Assembly (NCBI GenBank): GCA_903900155.1
Contig: CAIUMD010000086.1
Location: 1 to 64,000, forward strand
Length of the DNA stretch: 64,000 nt
From: an uncultured Caulobacterales bacterium
GTDB taxonomy: Bacteria; Pseudomonadota; Alphaproteobacteria; Caulobacterales; Caulobacteraceae
Reading direction: 5' to 3'
The position numbers were made by a program, and so were the translations under genes. This document shows, in pieces, positions 56,325 through 64,000 of this stretch (position 1 is its first letter; the number at the start of each line of letters is the position of its first letter). Under the pieces are notes generated by a model that saw nothing but the letters and a program-made list of their open reading frames with translations, did no database searches and was not told the origin of the DNA.

Positions 56325-56429
56325 GCCGAATGCCTTCTCGTAGGTGATCGCGAAACCGGCCATGCGCTCGCGGTAGCCGTCGTCGCCGAGCGCTTCCAGG
56401 TCCTGGAGGACCTCGGCGGCGGTCGTCAT
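56325..56429 (-). pseudogene. Relic of a DNA-alkylation-repair-like gene (N-terminus only)
   Basis: The 35 codons from the ATG at 56429 read MTTAAEVLQDLEALGDDGYR and then ERMAGFAITYEKAFG, close to the start of small AlkD-like DNA alkylation repair proteins. After that the frame loses similarity (GAVGARRIRSSWSM) and runs into the ArsC-like start. The ATG overlaps the stop of the LigT-like gene (ATGA), so the full gene was once coupled to it. The rest was probably deleted. Confidence 0.45.
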
Positions 56430-57007
56430 CCGCTCAAGCCCCACTCGGCCAGGACGATGTGCTGGGTCTGACCCAGCTTGCTCTGCACCAGCACGAAGCG
56501 GTCGACGGTCCAGCGGATCGGCTCGATCGCCTGCTCGGAGACGACCTGGCCGTCGTAGAGAAGCGTGATGTGCGGCATGAACGGCTTGTCGGGCTTCAGC
56601 GCCGCGCCGGCCATCTTCAGGCCCAGCGCCTTCTGGAAGGCGATCAGCGCCGCGACGCCCTCTCCGCCTTGCAGCGTAAAGGGGTTGTTGCCCGGACGGT
56701 TGGCGAAGCTGGCGGCCTTGTCGAAGACCACCTCGAACGGCGCGGCGGCCAGGGCCTTACCCGCTGCCTCGCCCTTGCGGACCATGTCGTTGGGCAGGCC
56801 GACATAGTCGCCCAGGTGATGCAGGGTGATGTGGAAGCGGTCGGTCAGCAGCGGTTGGCCGCGCAGGCCAAGAGCCTCTTTCAGGCGGCGCGCTTCCCGC
56901 GCGATCTGATCGGCGGTCTGGGCGTCCGGATATAGCAGGAACATCAGCCGGTCGGTCGGCGTCGGCGGGTCGAAACCCGGCAGGCCCATCTGCAGCGTCT
57001 CGGCCAT
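56426..57007 (-). CDS. 2'-5' RNA ligase family protein (LigT-like cyclic phosphodiesterase)
   Basis: The 193-residue 2H-phosphoesterase has its two HxT motifs in RFHITLHHLGD and MPHITLLYDG. These proteins open 2',3'-cyclic phosphates or join RNA ends in vitro. The physiological role is unsettled. It precedes the alkylation-repair relic on the minus strand. Confidence 0.88.
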   Translation of the reverse strand: MAETLQMGLPGFDPPTPTDRLMFLLYPDAQTADQIAREARRLKEALGLRGQPLLTDRFHITLHHLGDYVGLPNDMVRKGEAAGKALAAAPFEVVFDKAASFANRPGNNPFTLQGGEGVAALIAFQKALGLKMAGAALKPDKPFMPHITLLYDGQVVSEQAIEPIRWTVDRFVLVQSKLGQTQHIVLAEWGLSG

Positions 57008-57050
57008 CCAAGCCCTCCTTGTTGCGGCTTGGATACGCCGCTTCGCCTCT

Positions 57051-57230
57051 CAGTCCAACCAGGGGGACACCTTGCTCGCCCATCACCACGCCAATCGCGG
57101 CCGTCATCTGGCCGGGGCCGTCCGTGAACTGATCAACCTGGGCGCCAACGCCGATGGCGGCGCACGCTCGGCGACGAGCGAGGCCAAGCGCAACGGCCGC
57201 CTCGACGTGGCGGCCTACCTGAAGAGCTAG
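57051..57230 (+). pseudogene. Ankyrin-repeat-like 3' fragment
   Basis: The only content of the 355-bp gap between the LigT-like and DUF2147 genes that I can name is a G/C3-rich frame reading QSNQGDTLLAHHHANRGR, then ELINLGANADGG and KRNGRLDVAAYLKS. The pattern (GDTLL, LINLGAN, NGRLDVAAYL) resembles the end of an ankyrin protein. No ATG lies in frame upstream; only a TTG at 57072 exists. A GGGCGCGC/GCGCGCCC hairpin follows the stop (57230-57253). Confidence 0.4.
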
Positions 57231-57362
57231 GGCGCGCGCTCTTAAGCGCGCCCGAACTTCCCGACAAGATCAGAGAGCTTCGAAACGATAGCGATCATCG
57301 ACGCGCGGACTCTGCCGGACGGCCAGCCTGGTCGAGGCCGAGCCGGTCAGGGCCACCACCGT

Positions 57363-57818
57363 CTAGAGCGCTCGACCGGTCGAGGCGGTGTCGACCCGCG
57401 TCCAGGTCTGCGATTTGCACAGGAAGTTGGGCAGCAGGCAGCCCTTGGCCTTCAAGGAGCTACGGTCCAGCAGGCGCACCTGGCCGGAGAAGGTCATGTC
57501 CAGGTCGGGCACATAGACGCGGCCCTTCCACTCATTGGGATCGCTGGCGGAAAAATCACGCAGCAACTGCATGCCCACCAGGTCCTGGTTGTTCTTCTTC
57601 TTCACGTCGGCGCGCGCATCGGCGTTGGCCCAGACGACATAGCCGCAGGTGCGCGTCTCGCACGGCTTGATCTCGATATGGACGCTGCCCTTGGGATTGC
57701 GCCAGACGCCATAGACGTCGCCGACCTTCAGCGGCGTGACATCGGCGGCCATCGCGGCGCCAGCCAGGCTCGACAGCGCCACAACGGTCGCCGCCAGCAG
57801 CGTATTCCTTCGGCTCAT
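57363..57818 (-). CDS. Exported DUF2147 family protein
   Basis: From MSRRNTLLAATVV (AGAGGG upstream) the product has 151 residues with a signal peptide ending GAAMA. The mature domain matches DUF2147: VYGVWRNPKGSVHIEIKPC, a CGYVVW strand and LKAKGCLLPNFLCKSQTWTR. It has a Cys pair that may form a disulfide. The role of the family is unknown. A frame open for 30 codons continues after its stop. Confidence 0.85.
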   Translation of the reverse strand: MSRRNTLLAATVVALSSLAGAAMAADVTPLKVGDVYGVWRNPKGSVHIEIKPCETRTCGYVVWANADARADVKKKNNQDLVGMQLLRDFSASDPNEWKGRVYVPDLDMTFSGQVRLLDRSSLKAKGCLLPNFLCKSQTWTRVDTASTGRAL

Positions 57819-57932
57819 GAAGCCCTCTTCCAACTCACAGACATGCGCCACCCGGATCGCGGGCGCACGCTAGACTGTGGAGACAAGCAGGTGAAGCCGT
57901 CAGAATCTGGGCGGCGGCCCATTTTTGGGTTT

Positions 57933-58661
57933 CTAGTCGACGACGATGCTCTCGACCGGCACGGTCAGCAGGTAGCCCTGCCCTCGTACAGTCCGGATCA
58001 GAAGGTCCCCCCCCTCCACCCGCGCGAGCTTGGCCCGCAGGCGGCTGACGATGACATTGATCTGGCGTTCGCTCTCGGAACGATCGCCGGTGTGGGGATC
58101 CTGCAGCAGCCGGGCGCGCGGCACGATCTGCTGCGGACTGGCCAGCAGCGTGCTCAGCAGGGTGAACTCGCCCGAAGACAGCTCGACGCTGCGCTCATAG
58201 GGGTCGAACAGCTGCCGGGTGATGATGTTCAGCCGCCAGCCGTCGAAGCGATAGATATTGGCGCGGTCGTCATCCCGGCGCACGCGCAGGCCGGCCTGGC
58301 GTCGGCGCAGCACCGAGCGGATGCGGGCCAGAAGCTCGCGCTGGCGGTAGGGTTTGGCCACATAGTCGTCGGCTCCGATCTCCAGGCCCACGACAATGTC
58401 GCTCTCGTCGGCCATGGCGCTGACCACGATGACGCCCGGTTGGGGCTGTTGGCTGCGCAGGCGGTTGCAGACCGAAAAGCCGCCCTCGCCCGGCAGCATG
58501 ATGTCCAGCACCACCGCATCGACCGGCACGGTGGTCAGGATGCGATCCATCTGCCGCGCGGACGAGGCGGTGACGACCTCGTACTCGTGCCGGCACAGCA
58601 GGTCGTGCATCTGCGACCGCGCGGCCTGGTCCGCATCGAGAAGTAGGATCCTTTGCCGCAT
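57933..58661 (-). CDS. OmpR-family response regulator (orphan)
   Basis: The protein (242 residues from MRQRILLLDAD; a GTG start three codons earlier is possible) has a receiver domain with the acidic pocket (LLDAD), phospho-Asp in VVLDIMLPGEGG and Lys in VAKPYRQ, then an OmpR-type winged helix (about 135-235) with VIVSRLRAKL and TVRGQGYLL. No kinase gene is adjacent. It lies 108 bp downstream of the autotransporter gene on the same strand. Confidence 0.92.
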   Translation of the reverse strand: MRQRILLLDADQAARSQMHDLLCRHEYEVVTASSARQMDRILTTVPVDAVVLDIMLPGEGGFSVCNRLRSQQPQPGVIVVSAMADESDIVVGLEIGADDYVAKPYRQRELLARIRSVLRRRQAGLRVRRDDDRANIYRFDGWRLNIITRQLFDPYERSVELSSGEFTLLSTLLASPQQIVPRARLLQDPHTGDRSESERQINVIVSRLRAKLARVEGGDLLIRTVRGQGYLLTVPVESIVVD

Positions 58662-58769
58662 GCCCGTCACTCCGTCCTCTGGCGCGGCTAAGGCGTAGCT
58701 GGGCGGAGCGGCGAAAATACTTTCCGTTTGTATTGCGAGATTTGCGATTAAGGCGCGATTGTGGCGAGC

Positions 58770-61700
58770 TTAGAACATGGCCCGGCCCGAGAAGCGCATG
58801 TAATAACGGGTGGTCTTCCTGGCCGCCTCGGCTCCGCCTTCCAGCGCCAGGTACGACAGGGCCGAGCCGGCGCGGATGGCAAAGCCCAGGGTCGCCGCCC
58901 CCTGCTTGTCGGCGATCGAGGTCAGGCTGAAGCTTTCCCCGCCCCGGAACCGCGCCACGGTGTCGTCGATGCTGCCCGAAAGGGTCTTGCGATAGCCGAC
59001 CCGGATCTCCGGCCGCCACCACACCGCTTCGCCGAACTGCGCGCCCAGCACCAGGCCGACATCGCCGCTGAGATTGCTGAAGGCCCGCGCGTCGCGGATC
59101 AGGTCGAAGCCCTCCCCGCCGCCCGTCTCGCTACGCTTACCTTCCGAGAAGTAGAGATAGTCCAGGCGCGTCTCGGGCCGGACGAACATGCGGCCGATCT
59201 TCTGTTCGTAGGCGACGCCGGCGAAGGCGTTGGCCGTCGCGCCGTTCCAGTGGGCGACATTGGTGGCGGAGGCATCCGAAACGCCGTCGCCGTCAACGTC
59301 CTCGCTATAGAAGCTGCGGTCGCCGGTCAGCCAACCATAGCCCGCCCCGCCGCCCAGGTTGAAGCGCCAGCCGCCCACCGCGCGCCGCCAGTACAGCCCG
59401 GCCTGGACCAGGGTGTTGACCGTATGCTCACCGGCCTTGGCCGTGGTGTCGTGCTCCTCGACGCTGACCAGGGCCAGGGTCACGCCGAGCGCCCCACCCG
59501 CGTCGCCCATGGCCTCGTAGCCGGCCACGAAACCCAGGGCCTGGGTGTCCGAGCCCTGGTCGGTCCCGTCCTCGCGCTTCACCATGGTGTTGATCTGCTG
59601 CACCCAGACGCTGTCGGGCCCGTAGCGGTCGCCCAGGTCCGGGCGCACGGCGGTGGCGGCCGAGATCTGCTGGTTCACCGACTGCAGGGCCGAGAACATG
59701 CCCAGCCCCTGGTCGGGCAGCATCTGGTTGTAGAGGTTGTAGAAGCCGTCGCGGGTGTTCTGGGCAAGGAAGGCGCCGGCGATGTCGTCGTTCTTGGACA
59801 GGGCCGCGAACACCGCGTCATAGGCCGAGGCTTGGTTGGCGGTCATGCCTGCTTCCGTCGCCGAGCGGCGGCGCACGTCGATATTGATGCTGTTCCCCGA
59901 CTGATAGGCATTGGCCACATAGAGGTACGGCGCGCTGCCCAGCAGGTCCTGGTCGATCGTGCCGGCGGTCAGGCTGCCGGCCTGGATGACCTCGAAGGTC
60001 GAGGCGTTGGTCAGCAGGTTGTTGAGCACCAGCCCCAGCTTCGTCCCGGACTCGATGGTGGCGGTGTCGGCGATGATGCGGCCCCAGGTCCCGGCGGCGG
60101 GATCGACGCTGAAGACCAGCTTGCTGCTGGCGCCCAGGGAGAGGTTGGTGATCTTCAGGTCATGGGTGTTGCTCAGGGCCAGGATGCCGTCGCCGACGCT
60201 GATGTTCAGGCGGCCGTCGCTGTCGGACAGGGTCGTCAGCACATAGGCCCCGCCGTCGATCTTCAGCGTGTCGAGACCCTCCCCGAAGACGATCGCGCCG
60301 ATCACCGAGCCGTTCAAAACGTTGAGGGTGTCGTCGCCCGAGCCGAACAGGATCTTGCCGATGATGGCCGGCTCGTCGGCGTCGTCCACGCCGTCGCCGT
60401 CCGTATCGGTGTCGGCCACGCCGTCGTCACCGTCGTCACCGTCATTGACGCCGGTCTGGGTGACGGTGACGCCGGTGGTGTTCTTCGAGACGTCGATGGC
60501 GATGGCCTTGCCGGTGATCGTCTCGTCCGAGGCGTCGGTATTGTCGTCGTCGGTGTCGTACTCGTCGTCGGTGGCCACGACATAGGCGGCGATGGTGCGG
60601 CTGTTGTTGATCGTCGTCAGCGCGCCCGCCTCGTCGAGAATGGCATAGGCGTCGCCCTTCTCGCCCGAGACCGTGGCGGTGATCACCCCGTCATTGTTCA
60701 GCACCCGCGAGACCGCGCCGGCGTCGATCACCAGCGCCCGGGCCGAGAACGCGCCCTCCGACACCGTCGAGGCGCTGATCGAGCCTTCGTTCCAGATCGT
60801 CTCGGCGATCGCGCCCGCCTTCAACCGCAGGCCGCTGGTCCGGGCCTCATAGCCCGAAGCGCCGATCGAGCTGGTCACCCGGACGCCCTTGGCCAGCAAG
60901 GTCTCGTAACCGGCGTCACCGCCAATCTGCACGCCGGTGGTCTCGACCCCGTCATAGACGCTGGCGGCGCTGACCGAGCCGTTGATGACCAGGCCATAGG
61001 CGTTGTCGCCCTCGCCCACGGCGCCGATCGTCACCGTGTTGGCGTTGGAGCCGATCTTCAGGGCCGGCGCGCCGCCATAGACCGAGATCGAGGCCGTGCC
61101 TTCCGCGTTGTCCGCAACCCCGTCGCCGTCCTCGTCGTCCGTGGTGTCGTCATTGGTGTCGGTCGGCGGGCGGTCCAGCAGCACCCCGCCGGAGACATTG
61201 GCCGTGATGTTCACGCCGCCGCCGCCTTCCAGCTTGTCGTCGGCGTCCAACAGGGCCCGGTCGTCGGGATCGCTGTAGCGCGAGGTGACGCGATAGCCGG
61301 TCGAAGAGACCGAGCCCTGCAGCACGAACGCCCCCTCGACCGGCGCATCGATCGCCACGCCCACCGAGCCTTCGCCGATGACGCTGGTCGAGCCCTCGAT
61401 CTGGACCTTGCCGGTGACCGGCGCGGCGATGTGGACGCCGTAACCCCGGTCGCCGGTGACGCTGATCGTACCAGAGTGAACCAGGTTGCCGACCAGCGGC
61501 GCCTCGACGCTGATGCCGGCGGAGTCCATGCCCTCGACGGTGATCGCGCCGGTGTTGGTGATCGTCCCCGTGAACGGCTGGTCCCCCGTCACCCGGATGC
61601 CGTAGCGCCGATAGCCCTTGGCGAAGAGGCCGTCGTAATCGCCGTCTTCGTCCGTATCCTCGTAGTCGTAATCCTCGGTCAGGCTGATCGAGCCGGCGCT

Positions 61701-62009
61701 GGTGACGCTGCCCGCGTGGCCGCCGATGACGAGGATGCCGACCGAATCGTCGATCCCCACGCTGGCGAGGCCGCCGTTCATGGTGACGATGTTGTCACTA
61801 TTCAGGGTGACGATCGCGCCGGCGGTGCTCAGCGTGATGACGCCGCTCTCAGTGACCTTCACGTCGTCGGCGGCCCCGTCATTGGGGCTGGCGGTGGTGA
61901 TCGGCGTGGTCCGCGTGCTGCTGGTGACCTCGACATCGGCGAACACATGGCCGGCGGAGAGAAGCAGCGGGGCGGCGGCGGCCGTGGCGACGAGAAGCTT
62001 GCGCGGCAT
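58770..62009 (-). CDS. Autotransporter with Asp-rich (thrombospondin-3-like) inserts
   Basis: The 1079-residue protein has a signal peptide (about 1-24), a long passenger (about 25-715) of short beta-helix repeats such as GSVTSAGSISL and GTITNTGAITVEG, and a C-terminal autotransporter barrel (about 800-1079) ending in MRFSGRAMF with the terminal Phe. Asp-rich inserts with the DxDxDG pattern occur near residues 111-128, 283-303, 480-496 and 523-546, and one in a barrel loop (903-912, EDVDGDGVSD). They resemble calcium-binding thrombospondin type-3 repeats. It is probably a surface adhesin or matrix protein, and its ligand is unknown. Confidence 0.9.
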   Translation of the reverse strand: MPRKLLVATAAAAPLLLSAGHVFADVEVTSSTRTTPITTASPNDGAADDVKVTESGVITLSTAGAIVTLNSDNIVTMNGGLASVGIDDSVGILVIGGHAGSVTSAGSISLTEDYDYEDTDEDGDYDGLFAKGYRRYGIRVTGDQPFTGTITNTGAITVEGMDSAGISVEAPLVGNLVHSGTISVTGDRGYGVHIAAPVTGKVQIEGSTSVIGEGSVGVAIDAPVEGAFVLQGSVSSTGYRVTSRYSDPDDRALLDADDKLEGGGGVNITANVSGGVLLDRPPTDTNDDTTDDEDGDGVADNAEGTASISVYGGAPALKIGSNANTVTIGAVGEGDNAYGLVINGSVSAASVYDGVETTGVQIGGDAGYETLLAKGVRVTSSIGASGYEARTSGLRLKAGAIAETIWNEGSISASTVSEGAFSARALVIDAGAVSRVLNNDGVITATVSGEKGDAYAILDEAGALTTINNSRTIAAYVVATDDEYDTDDDNTDASDETITGKAIAIDVSKNTTGVTVTQTGVNDGDDGDDGVADTDTDGDGVDDADEPAIIGKILFGSGDDTLNVLNGSVIGAIVFGEGLDTLKIDGGAYVLTTLSDSDGRLNISVGDGILALSNTHDLKITNLSLGASSKLVFSVDPAAGTWGRIIADTATIESGTKLGLVLNNLLTNASTFEVIQAGSLTAGTIDQDLLGSAPYLYVANAYQSGNSINIDVRRRSATEAGMTANQASAYDAVFAALSKNDDIAGAFLAQNTRDGFYNLYNQMLPDQGLGMFSALQSVNQQISAATAVRPDLGDRYGPDSVWVQQINTMVKREDGTDQGSDTQALGFVAGYEAMGDAGGALGVTLALVSVEEHDTTAKAGEHTVNTLVQAGLYWRRAVGGWRFNLGGGAGYGWLTGDRSFYSEDVDGDGVSDASATNVAHWNGATANAFAGVAYEQKIGRMFVRPETRLDYLYFSEGKRSETGGGEGFDLIRDARAFSNLSGDVGLVLGAQFGEAVWWRPEIRVGYRKTLSGSIDDTVARFRGGESFSLTSIADKQGAATLGFAIRAGSALSYLALEGGAEAARKTTRYYMRFSGRAMF

Positions 62010-62131
62010 CGGGAACCTTCGAGGACAGTCCCCGAAGGCCTAGCCGCCACGCTTGGCGGTCGCGTGGCTGGCTTGTTTCCCGGCCGCCGCGCCTCGCAAC
62101 CTGGCGCAGCTTCCCGTGACCTTTCGAAAGG

Positions 62132-62836
62132 TCAGCGCACGCCGGTGAAGCGCTTAGGCTCAAGATAGCGGCGCGTGAAGCGGGCCTCGTGGACCGCGCC
62201 CTTGAAGAAGTCGACCTTGTTCATTCGCGAGCCGATCGAGGCGCGCCCCGGTCCCTGCGGCTTGAACGGAACCTCGGCCTCGCCCTGGAGGACGCCGTTG
62301 ACATAGGCGCGATACATCTTGCCGTCGAAGCTCTGGGCGACGTGAAACCATTGCCCCACCGGGAAGCGCTTGTCCGGGAAGATCAGGGTGTGCTTGTAGC
62401 CCGGCCCGGTGACGAAGGCGTCCAGCCACCATTCGGTCCCGACGGTGCGGATCTCGAACAGGAAACGCGTGGTCGAGACCGGCTGCCCCTCGGGCGCCAT
62501 CTCCTGCAGGTGGAACCAACGCTGGGCTTCGTTGCCGCCGTCGGGGCGGAACACGGCCTCGAAGGTCCAGGTCTCGGCCCCGGCGAGCGGATGCTGCTCG
62601 ACGAAGAGCACGTCCTGGACGCCGTCGAACTGCACGGCCTTGCCGACCGGGCTGTCGATGATCTTGGGCGCGCCCTCGGCATGGGCCGCGACGCCGCCGA
62701 TCCTGGTCAGGTTGTCGAAGGTCCAGACCACCTGGTCCTTGGGCTTCTTGCCGGCCAGGGCGGGCGTGGCCGCGCCCAGGATCGACAATCCGGCGGCGGC
62801 TGTCAGCGCCTCGCGGCGGCTCCATGCGAGCATCAT
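62132..62836 (-). CDS. Tat-exported LamG-like domain protein
   Basis: The product is 234 residues from the ATG at 62836, with GGGAG 7 bases upstream. A twin-Arg signal (SRREALTAAAG) precedes a concanavalin-like LamG domain (WTFDNLTRIGG, then GQWFHVAQSFDGKMYRAYVNG). Such domains bind glycans. The gene is divergent from the 41-residue peptide and GH28 genes, which suggests a shared plant-polymer function. A longer frame upstream is not used. Confidence 0.83.
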   Translation of the reverse strand: MMLAWSRREALTAAAGLSILGAATPALAGKKPKDQVVWTFDNLTRIGGVAAHAEGAPKIIDSPVGKAVQFDGVQDVLFVEQHPLAGAETWTFEAVFRPDGGNEAQRWFHLQEMAPEGQPVSTTRFLFEIRTVGTEWWLDAFVTGPGYKHTLIFPDKRFPVGQWFHVAQSFDGKMYRAYVNGVLQGEAEVPFKPQGPGRASIGSRMNKVDFFKGAVHEARFTRRYLEPKRFTGVR

Positions 62837-62899
62837 GTCATCTCCCGATTTCTTTTTCACGTGCTCCACCTTGCGGCATAGGCTTCCACATAATGACAA

Positions 62900-62913
62900 T
62901 GACACCGGTTGCA
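62900..62913. promoter_or_regulatory. LacI-type operator-like site TGACACCGGTTGCA
   Basis: The near-palindrome TGACA-CCGG-TTGCA sits in the 103-bp divergent gap between the LamG-like gene and the peptide/GH28 genes. It combines halves of the LacI-family operators TGACACCGGTGTCA and TGCAACCGGTTGCA. It is 27 bp before the peptide start. The regulator is not in the window. Confidence 0.45.
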
Positions 62914-62939
62914 GTGGCGTTGAGCGGAGGAAATCACGG

Positions 62940-63065
62940 ATGTTTCGAGTCGTCTCCAACCACCGCGCCCTGATCGCCCTCGCGCTTGCCGGGACCGTGC
63001 TGACCACCGGTGCGATCGCTCACGCCGCGCCGGCCCAGAAACCCGACTTCAATCCGGAGCCTTAG
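62940..63065 (+). CDS. Small secreted peptide (41 residues)
   Basis: GGAGG precedes the ATG by 9 bases. The product is a clear signal peptide (MFRVVSNHRALIALALAGTV..., cleavage after AHA near residue 29) followed by APAQKPDFNPEP. It stops 3 bp before the GH28 start, so the two are translated together. It is too short for family assignment. Confidence 0.65.
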   Translation: MFRVVSNHRALIALALAGTVLTTGAIAHAAPAQKPDFNPEP

Positions 63066-63068
63066 GCC

Positions 63069-64000
63069 ATGCAACGACGCGCCCTTCTCCAGCTCGGCCT
63101 CGTGGCCGTCTCCGCGCCCTCGCTGGCTCTCGCATCCGGCAAGGCGATCCTGGCCAACGCCCTTGGCGCGGTCGGCGACGGCGAGACGCTGAACACCAAG
63201 GCCATCCAGGCCGCCATCGACGAAGCCGCCAAGACCGGCGCGACCGTGGCCCTGAAGCCCGGCGTCTATCGCACGGGCTCGATCTTCCTGAGGTCGGGCG
63301 TCACCCTGCGCCTGGACAAGGGCGTGACCCTGCTGGGCTCCACGAGCATCGCCGACTATCCCGAGATCCCGACCCGCGTGGCCGGCATCGAGCTGACCTG
63401 GCCGGCGGCGCTGGTCAACGTCTACAAGCAGAAGAACGTCCGCATCGTCGGCGACGGCGTGATCGACGGCGACGGCAAGGTGTTCTGGGACAGCTACTGG
63501 GCGCTGCGCCGCCAGTACGATCCCAAGGGCCTGCGCTGGGCCGCCGACTACGACTGCAAGCGCCCCCGCCTGATCCAGGTGTTCGACTCAGAGAAGATCG
63601 AGCTGGCCGGCCCACGCCTGCGCCGCTCGGGCTTCTGGACGGTGCATGTCTGCTACTCGCACGACGTCCATGTCGCCGACCTCAACATCCGCAACAACGA
63701 AGGCGGCCGCGGCCCCTCGACCGACGGCGTCGACATCGACAGCTCGCACGACGTGCTGGTCGAGCGGATCGACGTGGCCTGCAACGACGACGCCCTGTGC
63801 CTGAAGGCCGGCCGCGACGCCGACGGCCTGCGCGTCAACCGGCCGACCTACAACATCACCATCCGCGACTGCGTGATCCGCGACGCCTCGGCCGGGATCA
63901 CCTTCGGCAGCGAGACCTCGGGCGGCTTGCGCGACATCAAGGTCTCGGGCCTGATCGTGCGCCATCCGACCCCGGTCGGCATCCTGTTCAAGTCGGCCCA
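63069..64000 (+). CDS. GH28 polygalacturonase-type pectinase (3' end cut by window)
   Basis: The frame opens MQRRALLQLG with a signal peptide ending LALAS and then the right-handed beta-helix of glycoside hydrolase family 28. Catalytic Asp motifs are visible as STDGVDIDSS and NDDALCLKAG. GSETSGG stands where the exo-acting subgroup has its GSEMSGG-type motif. The frame is open to the window edge (310 codons seen). It would cut pectin or rhamnogalacturonan. It follows the 41-residue peptide by 3 bp. Confidence 0.92.
   Translation, partial: MQRRALLQLGLVAVSAPSLALASGKAILANALGAVGDGETLNTKAIQAAIDEAAKTGATVALKPGVYRTGSIFLRSGVTLRLDKGVTLLGSTSIADYPEIPTRVAGIELTWPAALVNVYKQKNVRIVGDGVIDGDGKVFWDSYWALRRQYDPKGLRWAADYDCKRPRLIQVFDSEKIELAGPRLRRSGFWTVHVCYSHDVHVADLNIRNNEGGRGPSTDGVDIDSSHDVLVERIDVACNDDALCLKAGRDADGLRVNRPTYNITIRDCVIRDASAGITFGSETSGGLRDIKVSGLIVRHPTPVGILFKSA

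Noticed and set aside
55857..56444. One 195-residue protein joining the alkylation-repair-like piece and the ArsC-like domain
   Set aside because: The ArsC-like part has its own AGGAG and ATG at 56204, and the linking stretch has no fold-like pattern. It is kept as a relic plus a normal gene.
58761..62168. A 1135-codon plus-strand open frame, the longest in the window
   Set aside because: It lies opposite the autotransporter gene and reads as repetitive Gly/Asp/Ala/Val/Arg sequence (mirror of GC-rich codons) with no domain. The minus frame has a signal peptide, passenger repeats and a barrel.

Overview
The window is high-GC alphaproteobacterial DNA with very strong third-position G/C bias. 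Gene content and order point to Caulobacter or a close relative: lptF-lptG-lptD-surA-pdxA-rsmA, gmk-yicC-mltG-fabF-acpP-fabG-fabD, rpsF-rpsR-rplI, dnaB-alr-radA-cvpA-purF and der-bamB-yfgM-like-panB. A large TonB-dependent receptor, plant-polysaccharide hydrolases, a near-consensus CtrA box and typical alphaproteobacterial intergenic palindromes agree with this. The species is inferred, not proven. I see no tRNA, rRNA, CRISPR array, insertion sequence or prophage. Almost all long open frames lying opposite real genes are mirror images caused by codon bias.

Layout. 1-6.1 kb is accessory: a LysR regulator (cut by the window edge) divergent from a short-chain dehydrogenase, a secreted GH5 glycosidase with operator-like palindromes in its promoter, and a MASE1 hybrid histidine kinase. 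6.2-8.5 kb (minus) holds pepA-holC and a coupled I78-inhibitor lipoprotein. 8.7-17.2 kb (plus) is the LPS-export and outer-membrane biogenesis run plus pdxA, rsmA and a GNAT acetyltransferase. 17.3-21.3 kb is an accessory patch: a short retropepsin-like protein, a MerR regulator divergent from a glutaredoxin-MauE membrane fusion across a mer-type operator, an HWE histidine kinase and small stress membrane proteins. 21.4-27.7 kb (minus) is nucleotide, cell-wall and fatty-acid synthesis. 27.9-31.1 kb has a periplasmic peroxiredoxin, a membrane-anchored AraC regulator with a sterol-desaturase-family enzyme, and a secreted unknown. 31.3-45.1 kb is ribosomal proteins, a TonB receptor, dnaB, marC, alr, radA, cvpA, purF, a BASS-type transporter and an SDR. 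45.3-53.1 kb has a soluble PAS chemoreceptor behind a CtrA box, a serine hydrolase, der, bamB, a YfgM-like protein and panB. 53.2-58.7 kb holds an ECF-sigma operon, a frameshifted small membrane-protein gene, a HAD phosphatase, an ArsC-like protein, a LigT-like phosphodiesterase, gene relics, a DUF2147 protein and an orphan OmpR-type regulator. 58.8-64 kb is a 1079-residue autotransporter with Asp-rich calcium-type inserts, a LamG-like Tat protein, a 41-residue secreted peptide and a GH28 pectinase that runs off the window.

How it works together. The core runs encode envelope assembly (LptDFG, SurA, BamB, YfgM-like), fatty-acid, peptidoglycan and nucleotide supply, and replication and translation. 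The accessory runs look like nutrient scavenging and environmental sensing of a plant-polymer-degrading freshwater or soil bacterium. The most promising less-described system is the MerR / mer-like operator / glutaredoxin-MauE pair at 17.7-18.9 kb. Other items worth a look are the two-hairpin intergenic repeat found here in three places, the frameshifted gene upstream of the sigma operon, and the Asp-rich autotransporter.
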